A DNA stretch of 12,577 bases from contig CAZMGD010000114.1 in the NCBI GenBank assembly GCA_964565705.1, forward strand, positions 1 through 12,577, in the 5' to 3' direction. Made by a program: the position numbers and the translations under genes. The notes beneath the pieces are model-generated. The model was not told where the DNA came from. It saw only the letters and a program-made list of their open reading frames with translations, and did not search any database. Of the stretch, positions 1-5,629 are shown one piece after another. Numbering within the stretch: position 1 is the first letter of the stretch; the number at the start of each line of letters is the position of its first letter. This DNA comes from CAZMGD01 sp964565705. Lineage in GTDB: Bacteria; Actinomycetota; Acidimicrobiia; Acidimicrobiales; Ilumatobacteraceae.

Positions 1-2
1 TC

Positions 3-143
3 ACGATCAATCGCCTGCTCGACCGTCTCGGTGACATCCGCATCTCGGAGTCGGCGCACGGCCCGGCGGGGGAGCGCTCTTATGAGTACCTGCCCACGTT
101 CTTCCTCCGCGGACTCAAGACGCTGCACATCGACTTCGGCTGA
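3..143 (+). CDS. Cytochrome P450, C-terminal tail (partial, 5' end outside window)
   Basis: An open frame enters from the left edge and stops at a TGA at 141-143, giving 46 visible residues. It contains a leucine/arginine-rich helix (NRLLDRLGDIRI), then the segment FFLRGLKTLHIDF and a stop one residue later. The pattern of a hydrophobic residue, RGL, a few residues, then L-h-hydrophobic-acidic/F at the very end is the usual C-terminus of bacterial class I cytochrome P450s, which are heme monooxygenases. The heme-binding cysteine loop and the I-helix would lie upstream, outside the window, so catalytic competence cannot be judged. The gene is unrelated in orientation and apparent function to what follows. 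It is immediately followed by rearranged DNA. The assignment rests on a short tail only. Confidence 0.6.
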   Translation, partial: TINRLLDRLGDIRISESAHGPAGERSYEYLPTFFLRGLKTLHIDFG

Positions 144-160
144 ACTCGGCGGAACGGCGG

Positions 161-226
161 GACGGTGCACACTCCCGATGGTGTGTTCGTCACCGTCAGG
201 TGTGACATCGGTGCCCGCGGACGTGA
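161..226 (+). pseudogene. Orphan 66-bp duplicate of anti-sigma gene segment
   Basis: These 66 bases match the reverse complement of 4294-4359, inside the second anti-sigma gene, at 61 of 66 positions. The inner 53 bases (171-223) have a single mismatch. Read on the plus strand, they encode TPDGVFVTVRCDIGARGRD, against TPDGVFITVRCDIGARGRE in the intact protein (about residues 184-202). Similarity stops abruptly on both sides, so this is a fragment and not a gene. It may be a leftover of a second copy of that anti-sigma gene, or a micro-duplication. The two copies are in inverted orientation, 4.1 kb apart. Confidence 0.75.
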
Positions 227-257
227 CGCGCTGTCGGGTTCCGGCGATGTGCCCCGA

Positions 258-593
258 TCATCCGGCCCGGAGGTAGCGGCGCCATGCTTCGCGAACGACG
301 TCCGATGCGGTCGTGTGCTCAGCTGCCGCGCGTTCATCTACCGCCCGTCGCAACTCTGGGTCGAGGCGGACAGGTAGTGAATCAGCGGGACCAGATCCCA
401 TCGATGGGCGTCCGGGGCGTCGTCGATCCTCGGTGGCCGCGATCCGGGCGTCAGCCTTGCGCCTGGCGCGGTCGAGCAGATCTGAGGGGATTTCGGTTGG
501 GGCGTCCACGAAACCGGCTCGGATCGTGGCAGCGCGTTCGTCGGGGGACAGCGCCTCAAGCTCAGCGGCCGACCAGATCCGATCGATGTCCAT
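258..593 (-). CDS. Ribbon-helix-helix antitoxin-like protein (solitary)
   Basis: The product is 111 aa. The C-terminal part (about residues 72-109) has the layout of a ribbon-helix-helix (CopG/MetJ-type) DNA-binding fold: a short strand LPVRLD, helix PELRRAVDERAAAE, a turn with TTASD, and helix VVREAWRRYL. The N-terminal 55 residues (WSAAELEALSPDERA, then a basic DLLDRARRKADARIA helix) resemble the partner-binding region of small actinobacterial antitoxins. Such proteins usually dimerise, bind their own promoter and neutralise a toxin encoded next to them. No toxin gene is visible on either side: upstream is a broken membrane-protein piece and downstream is a duplicated fragment. I chose the ATG at 593 because the sequence looks conserved from MDIDRIW onward. 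An in-frame ATG at 647 would add 18 residues of unconvincing sequence. It could also be a simple autonomous regulator. Confidence 0.6.
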   Translation of the reverse strand: MDIDRIWSAAELEALSPDERAATIRAGFVDAPTEIPSDLLDRARRKADARIAATEDRRRPGRPSMGSGPADSLPVRLDPELRRAVDERAAAEHTTASDVVREAWRRYLRAG

Positions 594-644
594 CGCTCGG
601 ACTGTACCTGCTTGGCCATCGGCGAGGTCATACACCGCCATCCC

Positions 645-792
645 CACGCTTCAAGTACGCGGCATTGGCCGCCACCATTGGCTTCTTGATCGCTTGCGTT
701 GTGCGGGGAGGCTGGGCCTTTGCTCTTGCCTCGCTCGTCGTGGGCTTCTTGCAGGTCGGCCTGCTCGTCTCCGATGTCAGCAACCGCAAGCC
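645..792 (+). pseudogene. Fragment encoding two hydrophobic helices (broken membrane protein?)
   Basis: In the plus-strand frame beginning at base 645, about 48 codons read as two hydrophobic stretches, ALAATIGFLIACVV and WAFALASLVVGFLQVGLLV, joined by RGG, followed by SDVSNRK. This looks like a transmembrane hairpin. No start codon or ribosome site precedes it in frame, and the frame then runs into the IS-like repeats from 799 on. I read it as the remnant of a membrane protein gene cut at both ends. Chance hydrophobicity is possible. I do not recognise the family. Confidence 0.3.
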
Positions 793-798
793 CTGTCA

Positions 799-891
799 AC
801 GGTCAATGTGTTCTCCCCGTAGGTGGCCGTGGGTTTTCCCCGGGGACGGTCATGTCGGTTCCCCAGGGACGGTCACGGTTTTCCCCGGCGA
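799..891. mobile_element. Degenerate ~23-bp tandem repeats, probable IS21-type element end
   Basis: Four degenerate units follow each other. The element ACGGTCA or its variant GGTGGCC occurs at 799, 822, 846 and 869, a step of about 23-24 bases. Each is followed by a TTTTCCCC-type run (about 811-817, 834-841, 859-864, 878-885). Iterated units of CCCC plus GACGGTCA/GTGGCCA are the style of the multiple transposase-binding sites at the ends of IS21-family (IstA/IstB) elements in actinobacteria. No transposase gene is present in the window, so this is a solo end or relic. It lies 28 bases beyond the stop of the first anti-sigma gene. Together with the fragment at 645-792, it fills the 326-base stretch between the neighbouring genes. 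Confidence 0.5.
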
Positions 892-919
892 ACGCCCTGA
901 TCCCTGACGCCGCGGTGGT

Positions 920-2704
920 TCAGCTGACGGTGGGGTCGTCGCAGGTGATGACGGCGAAGCGGCGGCCGTCGAGGATGGGGTCGTCGAAGGTGGGCATGTC
1001 GAGGCCGTCGCAGTGGATGGTGGTCACGTCGCCGGCGACTTCGACGAGATCAAGGGTGTTGTGGTAGTCGGCGTGCTGTCCGATGCCGGTGAGGGGCGGG
1101 TTGTCGGGTGGGCACAGGGGCGCGTATTCGGACGGTCCGGAGAGCAGCAGGCAGTACGGGATCTGTGTGTCTTCCCGATTGCCGAGGTAGCCCCCGGCTG
1201 CCTCTTGCCCTGCGTTGGGGTCTTGGGGATTCTGGCGGTGCACGATCCAGGCAATGCTGCCGGTGCGGCCTTCGGCGACGGTCTCGCCGCTGCCGGGTAG
1301 AACCGTCTCGAGTGGACCGGTGTCGGCGAGGGTGCGGCCGTCGGCGCTGACGAGTTCGGCTGCGAGGATGCGATCGGTGTCGCCGGCCCAGGTGGCGATG
1401 TCGAACCCGAAGGCGGTGGCTTCGAGGGGGATCGTCTGCCAGCCCAGCTCGTACAGGTTGACGCGCATGGTGGCGTCAGTACCGACAGGCGCGATTGCGG
1501 CGTAGCGGTCGGCTTTGCCGTCACCCCACACCGCCGCGCCGAAGATGGCCGGTGCGTCCAGGGAGGCGCACTGTTCCCAGAGTTCGATGCCGACGCAGGG
1601 CTGACCGTCGAGGTATCCGAGCTTGAACGCTGAGTTCGCCGAGCTGCTGCCAGGTCCGACCTCGGTGGTGCCGAGGTCGGCGAGTTGCAGCAGCAGCGGA
1701 AGCTCAGCCGGCAGCTCCACGGGGTGGACCTCTGCAGCGATGTCGGCGAGTTGGATGTCGTCCAGACCCTGACCGTTGAGCCAGACCACGACGCCCGGCT
1801 GGTACTCCCATGCGAGATACGCCCGGTCGCCACTGCGGTAGCCGTAGCCCTCGATGCCGTCGATATCGACGGTCGTCGGCTCGGGTGGCTCCATGACCTC
1901 GTCGTACCCCCACAGCGAGCCTTGGGCTTGGGCCCAGAGTTGGGTGCGAGCGTCGATGTTGCCGAGTTCGACACCGACGCCGAGCTGGTCGCCGTAGGTG
2001 ACCTGTTCGACGCCGTTGCCCCCACCGAGCTCCGTGCACGTCGGGGCGCCGCTGCTGTCGAGTGTCCATTCGCGGCACACGAAGAACCCGGCGAGGCCGC
2101 CAGGGCCTCCAGCCAACTCGCGGCGGGCCGCCAGGCCGTCGGGCAGGTTGTCGCCGGCCTCGAACCAGCCAATCGTGCCAGGCGCGATCGCGATCGGATC
2201 CCACGGCGGGACGTACCAGCCATCGCTGGACGCGTTTGGCACGGCACGGATGTTGCCGACCCAGGTCGCGCCCGAACTGATCGACACCTCACCAGGCATC
2301 GACGTCGTCGTGGCCTCCACGGCTGCATCATCGACCATTGGGTCGCTGCGCAGCGGCGCCGTGACGGGTTGCTGAGCAGGTCCGAGTGGCTCATCGACGT
2401 TCCGGCTCGCGACCGCAGCCCACACCGCCGCGATTCCAGCGACCACCACGACCGACGCCGCCACCGCCAACCAACGATGGCGCACCGGAGCGTCGTGGAC
2501 AGTGCCGGTGAAGTCGATTCGCTCGCTCGGACCACCGGCGACGGGCGTACCGTTCGACGATTCATCGCCGAGCCCCTCCGGTCCGTCAGCAGTCGCGGCT
2601 GTGGTGCGTGCACCGAAAAGTTGGTCCCGCATCTCTGCACGGTCGGCGTCGGTGAGAGCGCGGGTGTCAGGGCGAAGGGATTCGAAGACGTGGAGTTCGT
2701 TCAT
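920..2704 (-). CDS. Large membrane-anchored putative anti-sigma protein (module 1)
   Basis: The product is 594 aa. An N-terminal cytoplasmic part of about 75 residues starts MNELHVFESLRPDTRALTDADRA. One transmembrane helix follows at about residues 78-99 (LAVAASVVVVAGIAAVWAA), then a long extracytoplasmic part of about 490 residues. The outer part carries paired cysteines (VCREW/TCTEL, PCVGI/QCASL, YCLLL/LCPPD, HCDGL/TCDDP), which suggests disulfides. The ATG at 2704 overlaps the TGA of the upstream sigma gene (ATGA at 2701-2704), so the two are translationally coupled. This coupling, the single TM and the inside-out topology support an anti-sigma role. However, I see no HxxxCxxC zinc-binding anti-sigma motif in the N-terminus, so the interaction domain is not a classical ZAS domain. 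The outer part may sense an envelope signal; its ligand is unknown. Function is inferred mainly from context. Confidence 0.6.
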   Translation of the reverse strand: MNELHVFESLRPDTRALTDADRAEMRDQLFGARTTAATADGPEGLGDESSNGTPVAGGPSERIDFTGTVHDAPVRHRWLAVAASVVVVAGIAAVWAAVASRNVDEPLGPAQQPVTAPLRSDPMVDDAAVEATTTSMPGEVSISSGATWVGNIRAVPNASSDGWYVPPWDPIAIAPGTIGWFEAGDNLPDGLAARRELAGGPGGLAGFFVCREWTLDSSGAPTCTELGGGNGVEQVTYGDQLGVGVELGNIDARTQLWAQAQGSLWGYDEVMEPPEPTTVDIDGIEGYGYRSGDRAYLAWEYQPGVVVWLNGQGLDDIQLADIAAEVHPVELPAELPLLLQLADLGTTEVGPGSSSANSAFKLGYLDGQPCVGIELWEQCASLDAPAIFGAAVWGDGKADRYAAIAPVGTDATMRVNLYELGWQTIPLEATAFGFDIATWAGDTDRILAAELVSADGRTLADTGPLETVLPGSGETVAEGRTGSIAWIVHRQNPQDPNAGQEAAGGYLGNREDTQIPYCLLLSGPSEYAPLCPPDNPPLTGIGQHADYHNTLDLVEVAGDVTTIHCDGLDMPTFDDPILDGRRFAVITCDDPTVS

Positions 2705-3252
2705 TCTGGTGCTCCTTGTTCACGCAGGTGCAGGCGAATGCGCTTGAGTCGTGATCGCACGGTTCCCGCCGGGATGTTGAGCGCCCCGGCGACCTCGGCA
2801 CTCGTGCATCCTTCCCACACGATCAGGACCAACAGATCACGGTCTTCGGGATCGAGATGCGCCACCGCAGTCATCACCTGTTCGATCTCGCGTTCGGCAT
2901 CAAGACGGGCGTCGGCACCCAGCAGCGGATCACCCGCCACCGGCTGCAACGCAGCGTGGCGGAGATGGGCGCGGAGGCGTCGCTGCTCTGCTCGCCAATG
3001 ACGACGCAACAAGTTCGTCGCGATGCCATACAGCCAGGCCCTCTCGCCGCCCCTGACAGGATCGAACCGGCCGACCTGTTCCAACGCGACCCGGAACGTC
3101 TCTGCCGTCACCTCGCGAGCGACCTCGTCGCCGGCACGGCGTGCCACATAGCGATGGATCGTGTCCACGTGCCGATCGAACCATTGGGCCACCGTCGCCG
3201 CGCCATCGTCGGCGACTGGCTCGGCGGGGCCAGCGTCGACCTGATCGGACAT
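2701..3252 (-). CDS. ECF RNA polymerase sigma factor (module 1)
   Basis: The product is 183 aa, normal for an extracytoplasmic-function sigma-70 factor. Region 2 spans about residues 24-88 (FDRHVDTIHRYVARRAG, then TAETFRVAL and GERAWLYGIATNLLRRHWR, the core-binding and -10 recognition part). A linker follows, and region 4 spans about 131-178, with LDPEDRDLLVLIVWEG, helix SAEVAGALNIPAGTVRSRL (the -35 helix-turn-helix) and a basic tail. It directs RNA polymerase to a small set of promoters. The downstream partner gene overlaps it by 4 bases. I prefer the ATG at 3252 because the residues before it (up to a TTG at 3303) do not look like sigma sequence; a GTG at 3255 is equally possible. No clear ECF promoter was found just upstream. 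The subgroup cannot be assigned by eye. Confidence 0.88.
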   Translation of the reverse strand: MSDQVDAGPAEPVADDGAATVAQWFDRHVDTIHRYVARRAGDEVAREVTAETFRVALEQVGRFDPVRGGERAWLYGIATNLLRRHWRAEQRRLRAHLRHAALQPVAGDPLLGADARLDAEREIEQVMTAVAHLDPEDRDLLVLIVWEGCTSAEVAGALNIPAGTVRSRLKRIRLHLREQGAPE

Positions 3253-3317
3253 CACACCATCTTGTTGCCCGATCCCACCCGGTCTGTTCACCGAAATCCG
3301 CAAAGACAGTTGGTTTG

Positions 3318-3455
3318 CGACGCGTCGGTGGTGATGTTGCCGACGACGTCGTCGCCGAGACGTTTCAGCGGGTGTTGGAGCACCTGGCGTCGTTCGATCC
3401 CGAGCGTGGCGTCGAACGCGGGTGGTTGTTCGGTATCACCACGAACGTGCTACGC
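3318..3455 (+). pseudogene. Fragment of a third ECF sigma-factor gene (region 2 only)
   Basis: On the plus strand, 46 codons read as RRVGGDVADDVVAETFQ, then RVLEHLASFDPERG, then VERGWLFGITTNVLR. This aligns without gaps to residues 38-83 of the module 1 sigma factor in this window, with AETF, FDP-RG, ER-WL-GI-TN-LR shared. That is the core of sigma region 2. There is no start and no region 1 side upstream, and the match ends at base 3455, inside the last codons of the convergent anti-sigma gene whose stop is at 3450-3452. It is therefore a cut remnant of a sigma gene in opposite orientation to both intact modules. A functional short protein is unlikely. Confidence 0.8.
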
Positions 3456-4898
3456 GTAGGGGCCGTCATCGGTTCCGATGACGAGGTAGACCGTGATGTC
3501 GCTGGGCGATGTGCTGGACGGGGGTGGCAGGTAGCCGGGGTCCAGTGCGCGGAGTGGGATGTCGAGTGCCAGGGCGAGTCGTTCGGCAGCGGCGGTGTGC
3601 GTCGGGTTGGTGGGGTCGACGGGCATCACGAACGACTCCGGGCTCTGTGTTGGCCACACCGCATCGCCACCGCCCAACTCTTCCCGGCAGAGCGCCATGG
3701 CGTGCTCGCTCGCGCCCGCGTCCACACACACGACCGAGCGCGGCGCGATGACCTCGAGTGACTCCGATGTCGTTGTCGTGGGTTCGGTGCTCGTCAAATC
3801 GGATGCGATCTCGCCGGCTGGTGGCCCGACGATCGCGGTCGCGATCACGTCGAGGACATCGAGAGTCTCAACCGAGGTGTCCGTCGTGGTGACGCGGATC
3901 GCGCGGCCGTCGCTGCTGAACCTCCAGAACGCAGCCGCGTCGTCGTACAGGGCGTAGCGCCCAAACCCAGAAGCTGCGTTGGCGGCCAGCGGGTACACGC
4001 CGTTGACGAGTTGGATCGAGATGTCAGGGTTGATGTCAGCTGTCGAGTAGTCCAGGATGCGGCTCCCAGGGCCCCAGGCAGTGTCGCCAACCAACGCTTG
4101 TGCCGGGTCCAGTCCGAGGATCATGTCGGTGACAGGTGCCGGGTCGAGGGTTGCGACCGCGGAAGCGCCGAGTGCCGGACCGACGGAGTCAGCGTGGATG
4201 GACTGGGCGAGCCTGGTGGCGACCGATCGGATGTCCGCGGCGGTGAACGCGCCGGTCGATTCCATGTCGCAGTAGTTGGGGGACCAGGCGTCCTCGCGTC
4301 CGCGGGCACCGATGTCACACCTGACGGTGATGAACACACCATCGGGAGTACGGACCGTCCACCCTTGCGGAACCTGGACCCACTCTCCTGTGGCATCGAC
4401 GTCTGTTGCTGGTTCGTTGGAGAAGCCGCCGGTCTCGATGAAGATGTCCAGAGACTTGCCGTCGCCAGGGCTGATGGCGACGAACTCGGCCTGGCGCTCG
4501 TTCACATTGGTGAGCGCAACGTGTGGGAAGCGGTCTGGCAACGCGTCGCGCAGCAGGGGGTACCAGGCCGGTGCGTCGGGGGAGGCGATCGGCGTCGTGC
4601 CGACCGGCTCCGCGCCGGGCGACGATGCGGCCGGAGTCGAAGTGTCGCGGCCTGCGATCACGGCGAGGCCCCCCACGGCCATCACGGTGATGGCCGCAGC
4701 CGCCACGCCGACCCACACGCGTCGACCTGCCGGAGGACGAACATCGGCGAGGTCCGATGTGATCCGGCCCTCGTGGGCGTGCGCGTCGGATACGTGCCCG
4801 ACCGCGGCGCGGGCTGCCCCCTGGGCCTTGGGGATCATCTCGGCCAGCGTTGCCTTCAACAGTTCTTCGAACTCGGCGTCCAGTTCTTCGTCGATCAC
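3450..4898 (-). CDS. Membrane-anchored putative anti-sigma protein (module 2)
   Basis: The product is 482 aa and starts at the GTG at 4898 (MIDEELDAEFEELLKATL). This start overlaps the sigma stop by four bases (GTGA) and is preceded at 7 bases by a strong AAGGAGG ribosome site (4905-4911). The longer open frame upstream is sigma-gene antiframe sequence. The N-terminus is an acidic helical segment of about 55 residues. One TM helix lies at about 61-83 (VWVGVAAAAITVMAVGGLAVIAG), followed by a Thr/Ser/Pro/Ala-rich linker and an outer domain of about 370 residues. Position and topology support regulation of the overlapping sigma factor. There is no classical zinc anti-sigma motif. A second Ser/Thr-rich stretch (TSTEPTTTTSES) separates the C-terminal part. 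The last codons and the stop lie in the sigma-fragment junction, so the natural C-terminus may have been replaced. A 66-bp piece of this gene is duplicated at 161-226. Confidence 0.62.
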   Translation of the reverse strand: MIDEELDAEFEELLKATLAEMIPKAQGAARAAVGHVSDAHAHEGRITSDLADVRPPAGRRVWVGVAAAAITVMAVGGLAVIAGRDTSTPAASSPGAEPVGTTPIASPDAPAWYPLLRDALPDRFPHVALTNVNERQAEFVAISPGDGKSLDIFIETGGFSNEPATDVDATGEWVQVPQGWTVRTPDGVFITVRCDIGARGREDAWSPNYCDMESTGAFTAADIRSVATRLAQSIHADSVGPALGASAVATLDPAPVTDMILGLDPAQALVGDTAWGPGSRILDYSTADINPDISIQLVNGVYPLAANAASGFGRYALYDDAAAFWRFSSDGRAIRVTTTDTSVETLDVLDVIATAIVGPPAGEIASDLTSTEPTTTTSESLEVIAPRSVVCVDAGASEHAMALCREELGGGDAVWPTQSPESFVMPVDPTNPTHTAAAERLALALDIPLRALDPGYLPPPSSTSPSDITVYLVIGTDDGPYA

Positions 4899-5404
4899 GA
4901 CAGTTCCTCCTTCAAGGACTTGAGAGCACGATGCAGTGTCGATTTGATCGATCCGAGCGGCCGTCCCAACACGGCAGCGATCTCGGCGAGGCTCATGTCT
5001 TCCCAATACCTCAGCACCACCACGGCGCGTTGCTTGGCGGGCAACCGCTGCACCCGGATCCACATCTCGTCGATCTCGGGCGAGCTTGCGGGCGCGACCG
5101 AGAGTGCGGCCGGGCGTTCGGTGACGCGACGACGACGGACCACGCTGACACTCAGGTTGACGACCGAGCGCTGCAGGTACGCGAGCGGATCACGAACACG
5201 GGCAGAATTCCGATGGAGCCCGACGAACGCGTCCTGCACGACCTCCTCCGCGACTCCAGGATCGAAGGTGATCGCGAACGCGAGACCGACCAACCGGCGA
5301 CGATGACCGCGGAACAGGTCGGCAATCTCCTCAGGATCCGGGTCATTCGGGTCCTCGAGCGGCGACAGCAAGGGGTCGATCGGGTCGTTCAAACCTGTCG
5401 CCAT
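4895..5404 (-). CDS. ECF (SigE-like) RNA polymerase sigma factor (module 2)
   Basis: The product is 169 aa. Region 2 covers about residues 27-92: ADLFRGHRRRLVGLAFAIT, then the core-binding stretch VAEEVVQDAFVGLHR, then DPLAYLQRSVVNLSVSVVRRRR. Region 4 covers about 116-166: RVQRLPAKQRAVVVLRYWEDMSLAEIA, with helix GRPLGSIKSTLHRALKSL as the -35 reader. The style is that of the SigE/SigK-like ECF group common in actinobacteria. I chose the ATG at 5404. The open frame extends to 5479, but the extra 25 residues would run across the candidate promoter. A GTG at 5416 is an alternative. The gene overlaps the next one by four bases (GTGA), so sigma and regulator are made together. The neighbour on the other side is the divergent GH43 gene, with 225 bases between them. 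Confidence 0.87.
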   Translation of the reverse strand: MATGLNDPIDPLLSPLEDPNDPDPEEIADLFRGHRRRLVGLAFAITFDPGVAEEVVQDAFVGLHRNSARVRDPLAYLQRSVVNLSVSVVRRRRVTERPAALSVAPASSPEIDEMWIRVQRLPAKQRAVVVLRYWEDMSLAEIAAVLGRPLGSIKSTLHRALKSLKEELS

Positions 5405-5427
5405 TTCTGCTTCCACATCTACGACCT

Positions 5428-5453
5428 GACGCCCCACGTCGCCAGAAGGTTCC
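5428..5453 (-). promoter_or_regulatory. Candidate ECF-type (autoregulatory) promoter of the module 2 sigma gene
   Basis: On the minus strand the sequence reads GGAACC (5453-5448), a 16-base spacer, then CGTC (5431-5428). GGAAC-N16-CGTC is the classic shape of promoters used by ECF sigma factors. It lies 23 bases ahead of the ATG at 5404, giving a very short leader. ECF genes commonly transcribe themselves. The match was found by eye and other matches in GC-rich DNA are possible. Confidence 0.45.
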
Positions 5454-5504
5454 CTCTGGGCGTAGGTAGAAGCTCGCACATTGCGGGACCGCGCACTCCC
5501 GTCA

Positions 5505-5536
5505 GGATGTCAGCGCGGGATCGCCAGACGACATCC
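5505..5536. repeat. Spaced inverted repeat GGATGTC-N18-GACATCC
   Basis: Two perfect 7-base arms (5505-5511 and 5530-5536) are separated by 18 bases in the intergenic region between the divergent sigma and GH43 genes. The arm-to-arm step of 25 bases is compatible with two half-sites of a dimeric regulator, or with a weak hairpin. No factor can be named, and chance is not excluded. Confidence 0.25.
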
Positions 5537-5587
5537 GGCAGACCGGTGGGTGCTCGGTGCCGTCGAGCCCGGCCCGCGCCTCGAAGG

Positions 5588-5603
5588 GTGGTTGCGCTAC
5601 CAT
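5588..5603. promoter_or_regulatory. Putative LacI-family operator upstream of GH43
   Basis: The 16-mer GTGGTTGCGCTACCAT is a near-palindrome with a central CG, typical of LacI-family operators. It matches the reverse complement of the element at 9474-9489 at 14 of 16 positions. It ends 26 bases before the GH43 ATG, and its TACCAT could double as a -10 hexamer, so a bound repressor would block initiation. The likely binder is the LacI-type protein encoded at 10781-11665. Confidence 0.65.
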
Positions 5604-5629
5604 GCCGTCAAAGGAGCCAAGGTGAACTC

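Noticed and set aside
338..799. Minus-strand open frame upstream of the RHH gene considered as a toxin partner
   Set aside because: It overlaps the RHH gene extensively in another frame, and its translation has no toxin motif (PIN, RelE, BrnT or MazF type) or consistent composition.
1024..2640. Long minus-strand open frame of 538 codons overlapping the module 1 anti-sigma gene
   Set aside because: Low-complexity Arg/Ser/Pro-rich translation typical of a shadow frame in GC-rich DNA; the other frame has a TM helix, a coupled start and normal composition.
4899..5063. N-terminal extension of the module 2 anti-sigma frame up to an ATG at 5063
   Set aside because: It lies wholly within the sigma region 4 coding sequence in another frame; the GTG at 4898 has a strong ribosome site and the usual 4-bp overlap.
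4850..5629. Upstream extension of the GH43 frame by 260 codons
   Set aside because: Antisense to the sigma gene and then non-coding intergenic DNA; GH43 similarity starts at 5630 with its own ribosome site and operator.
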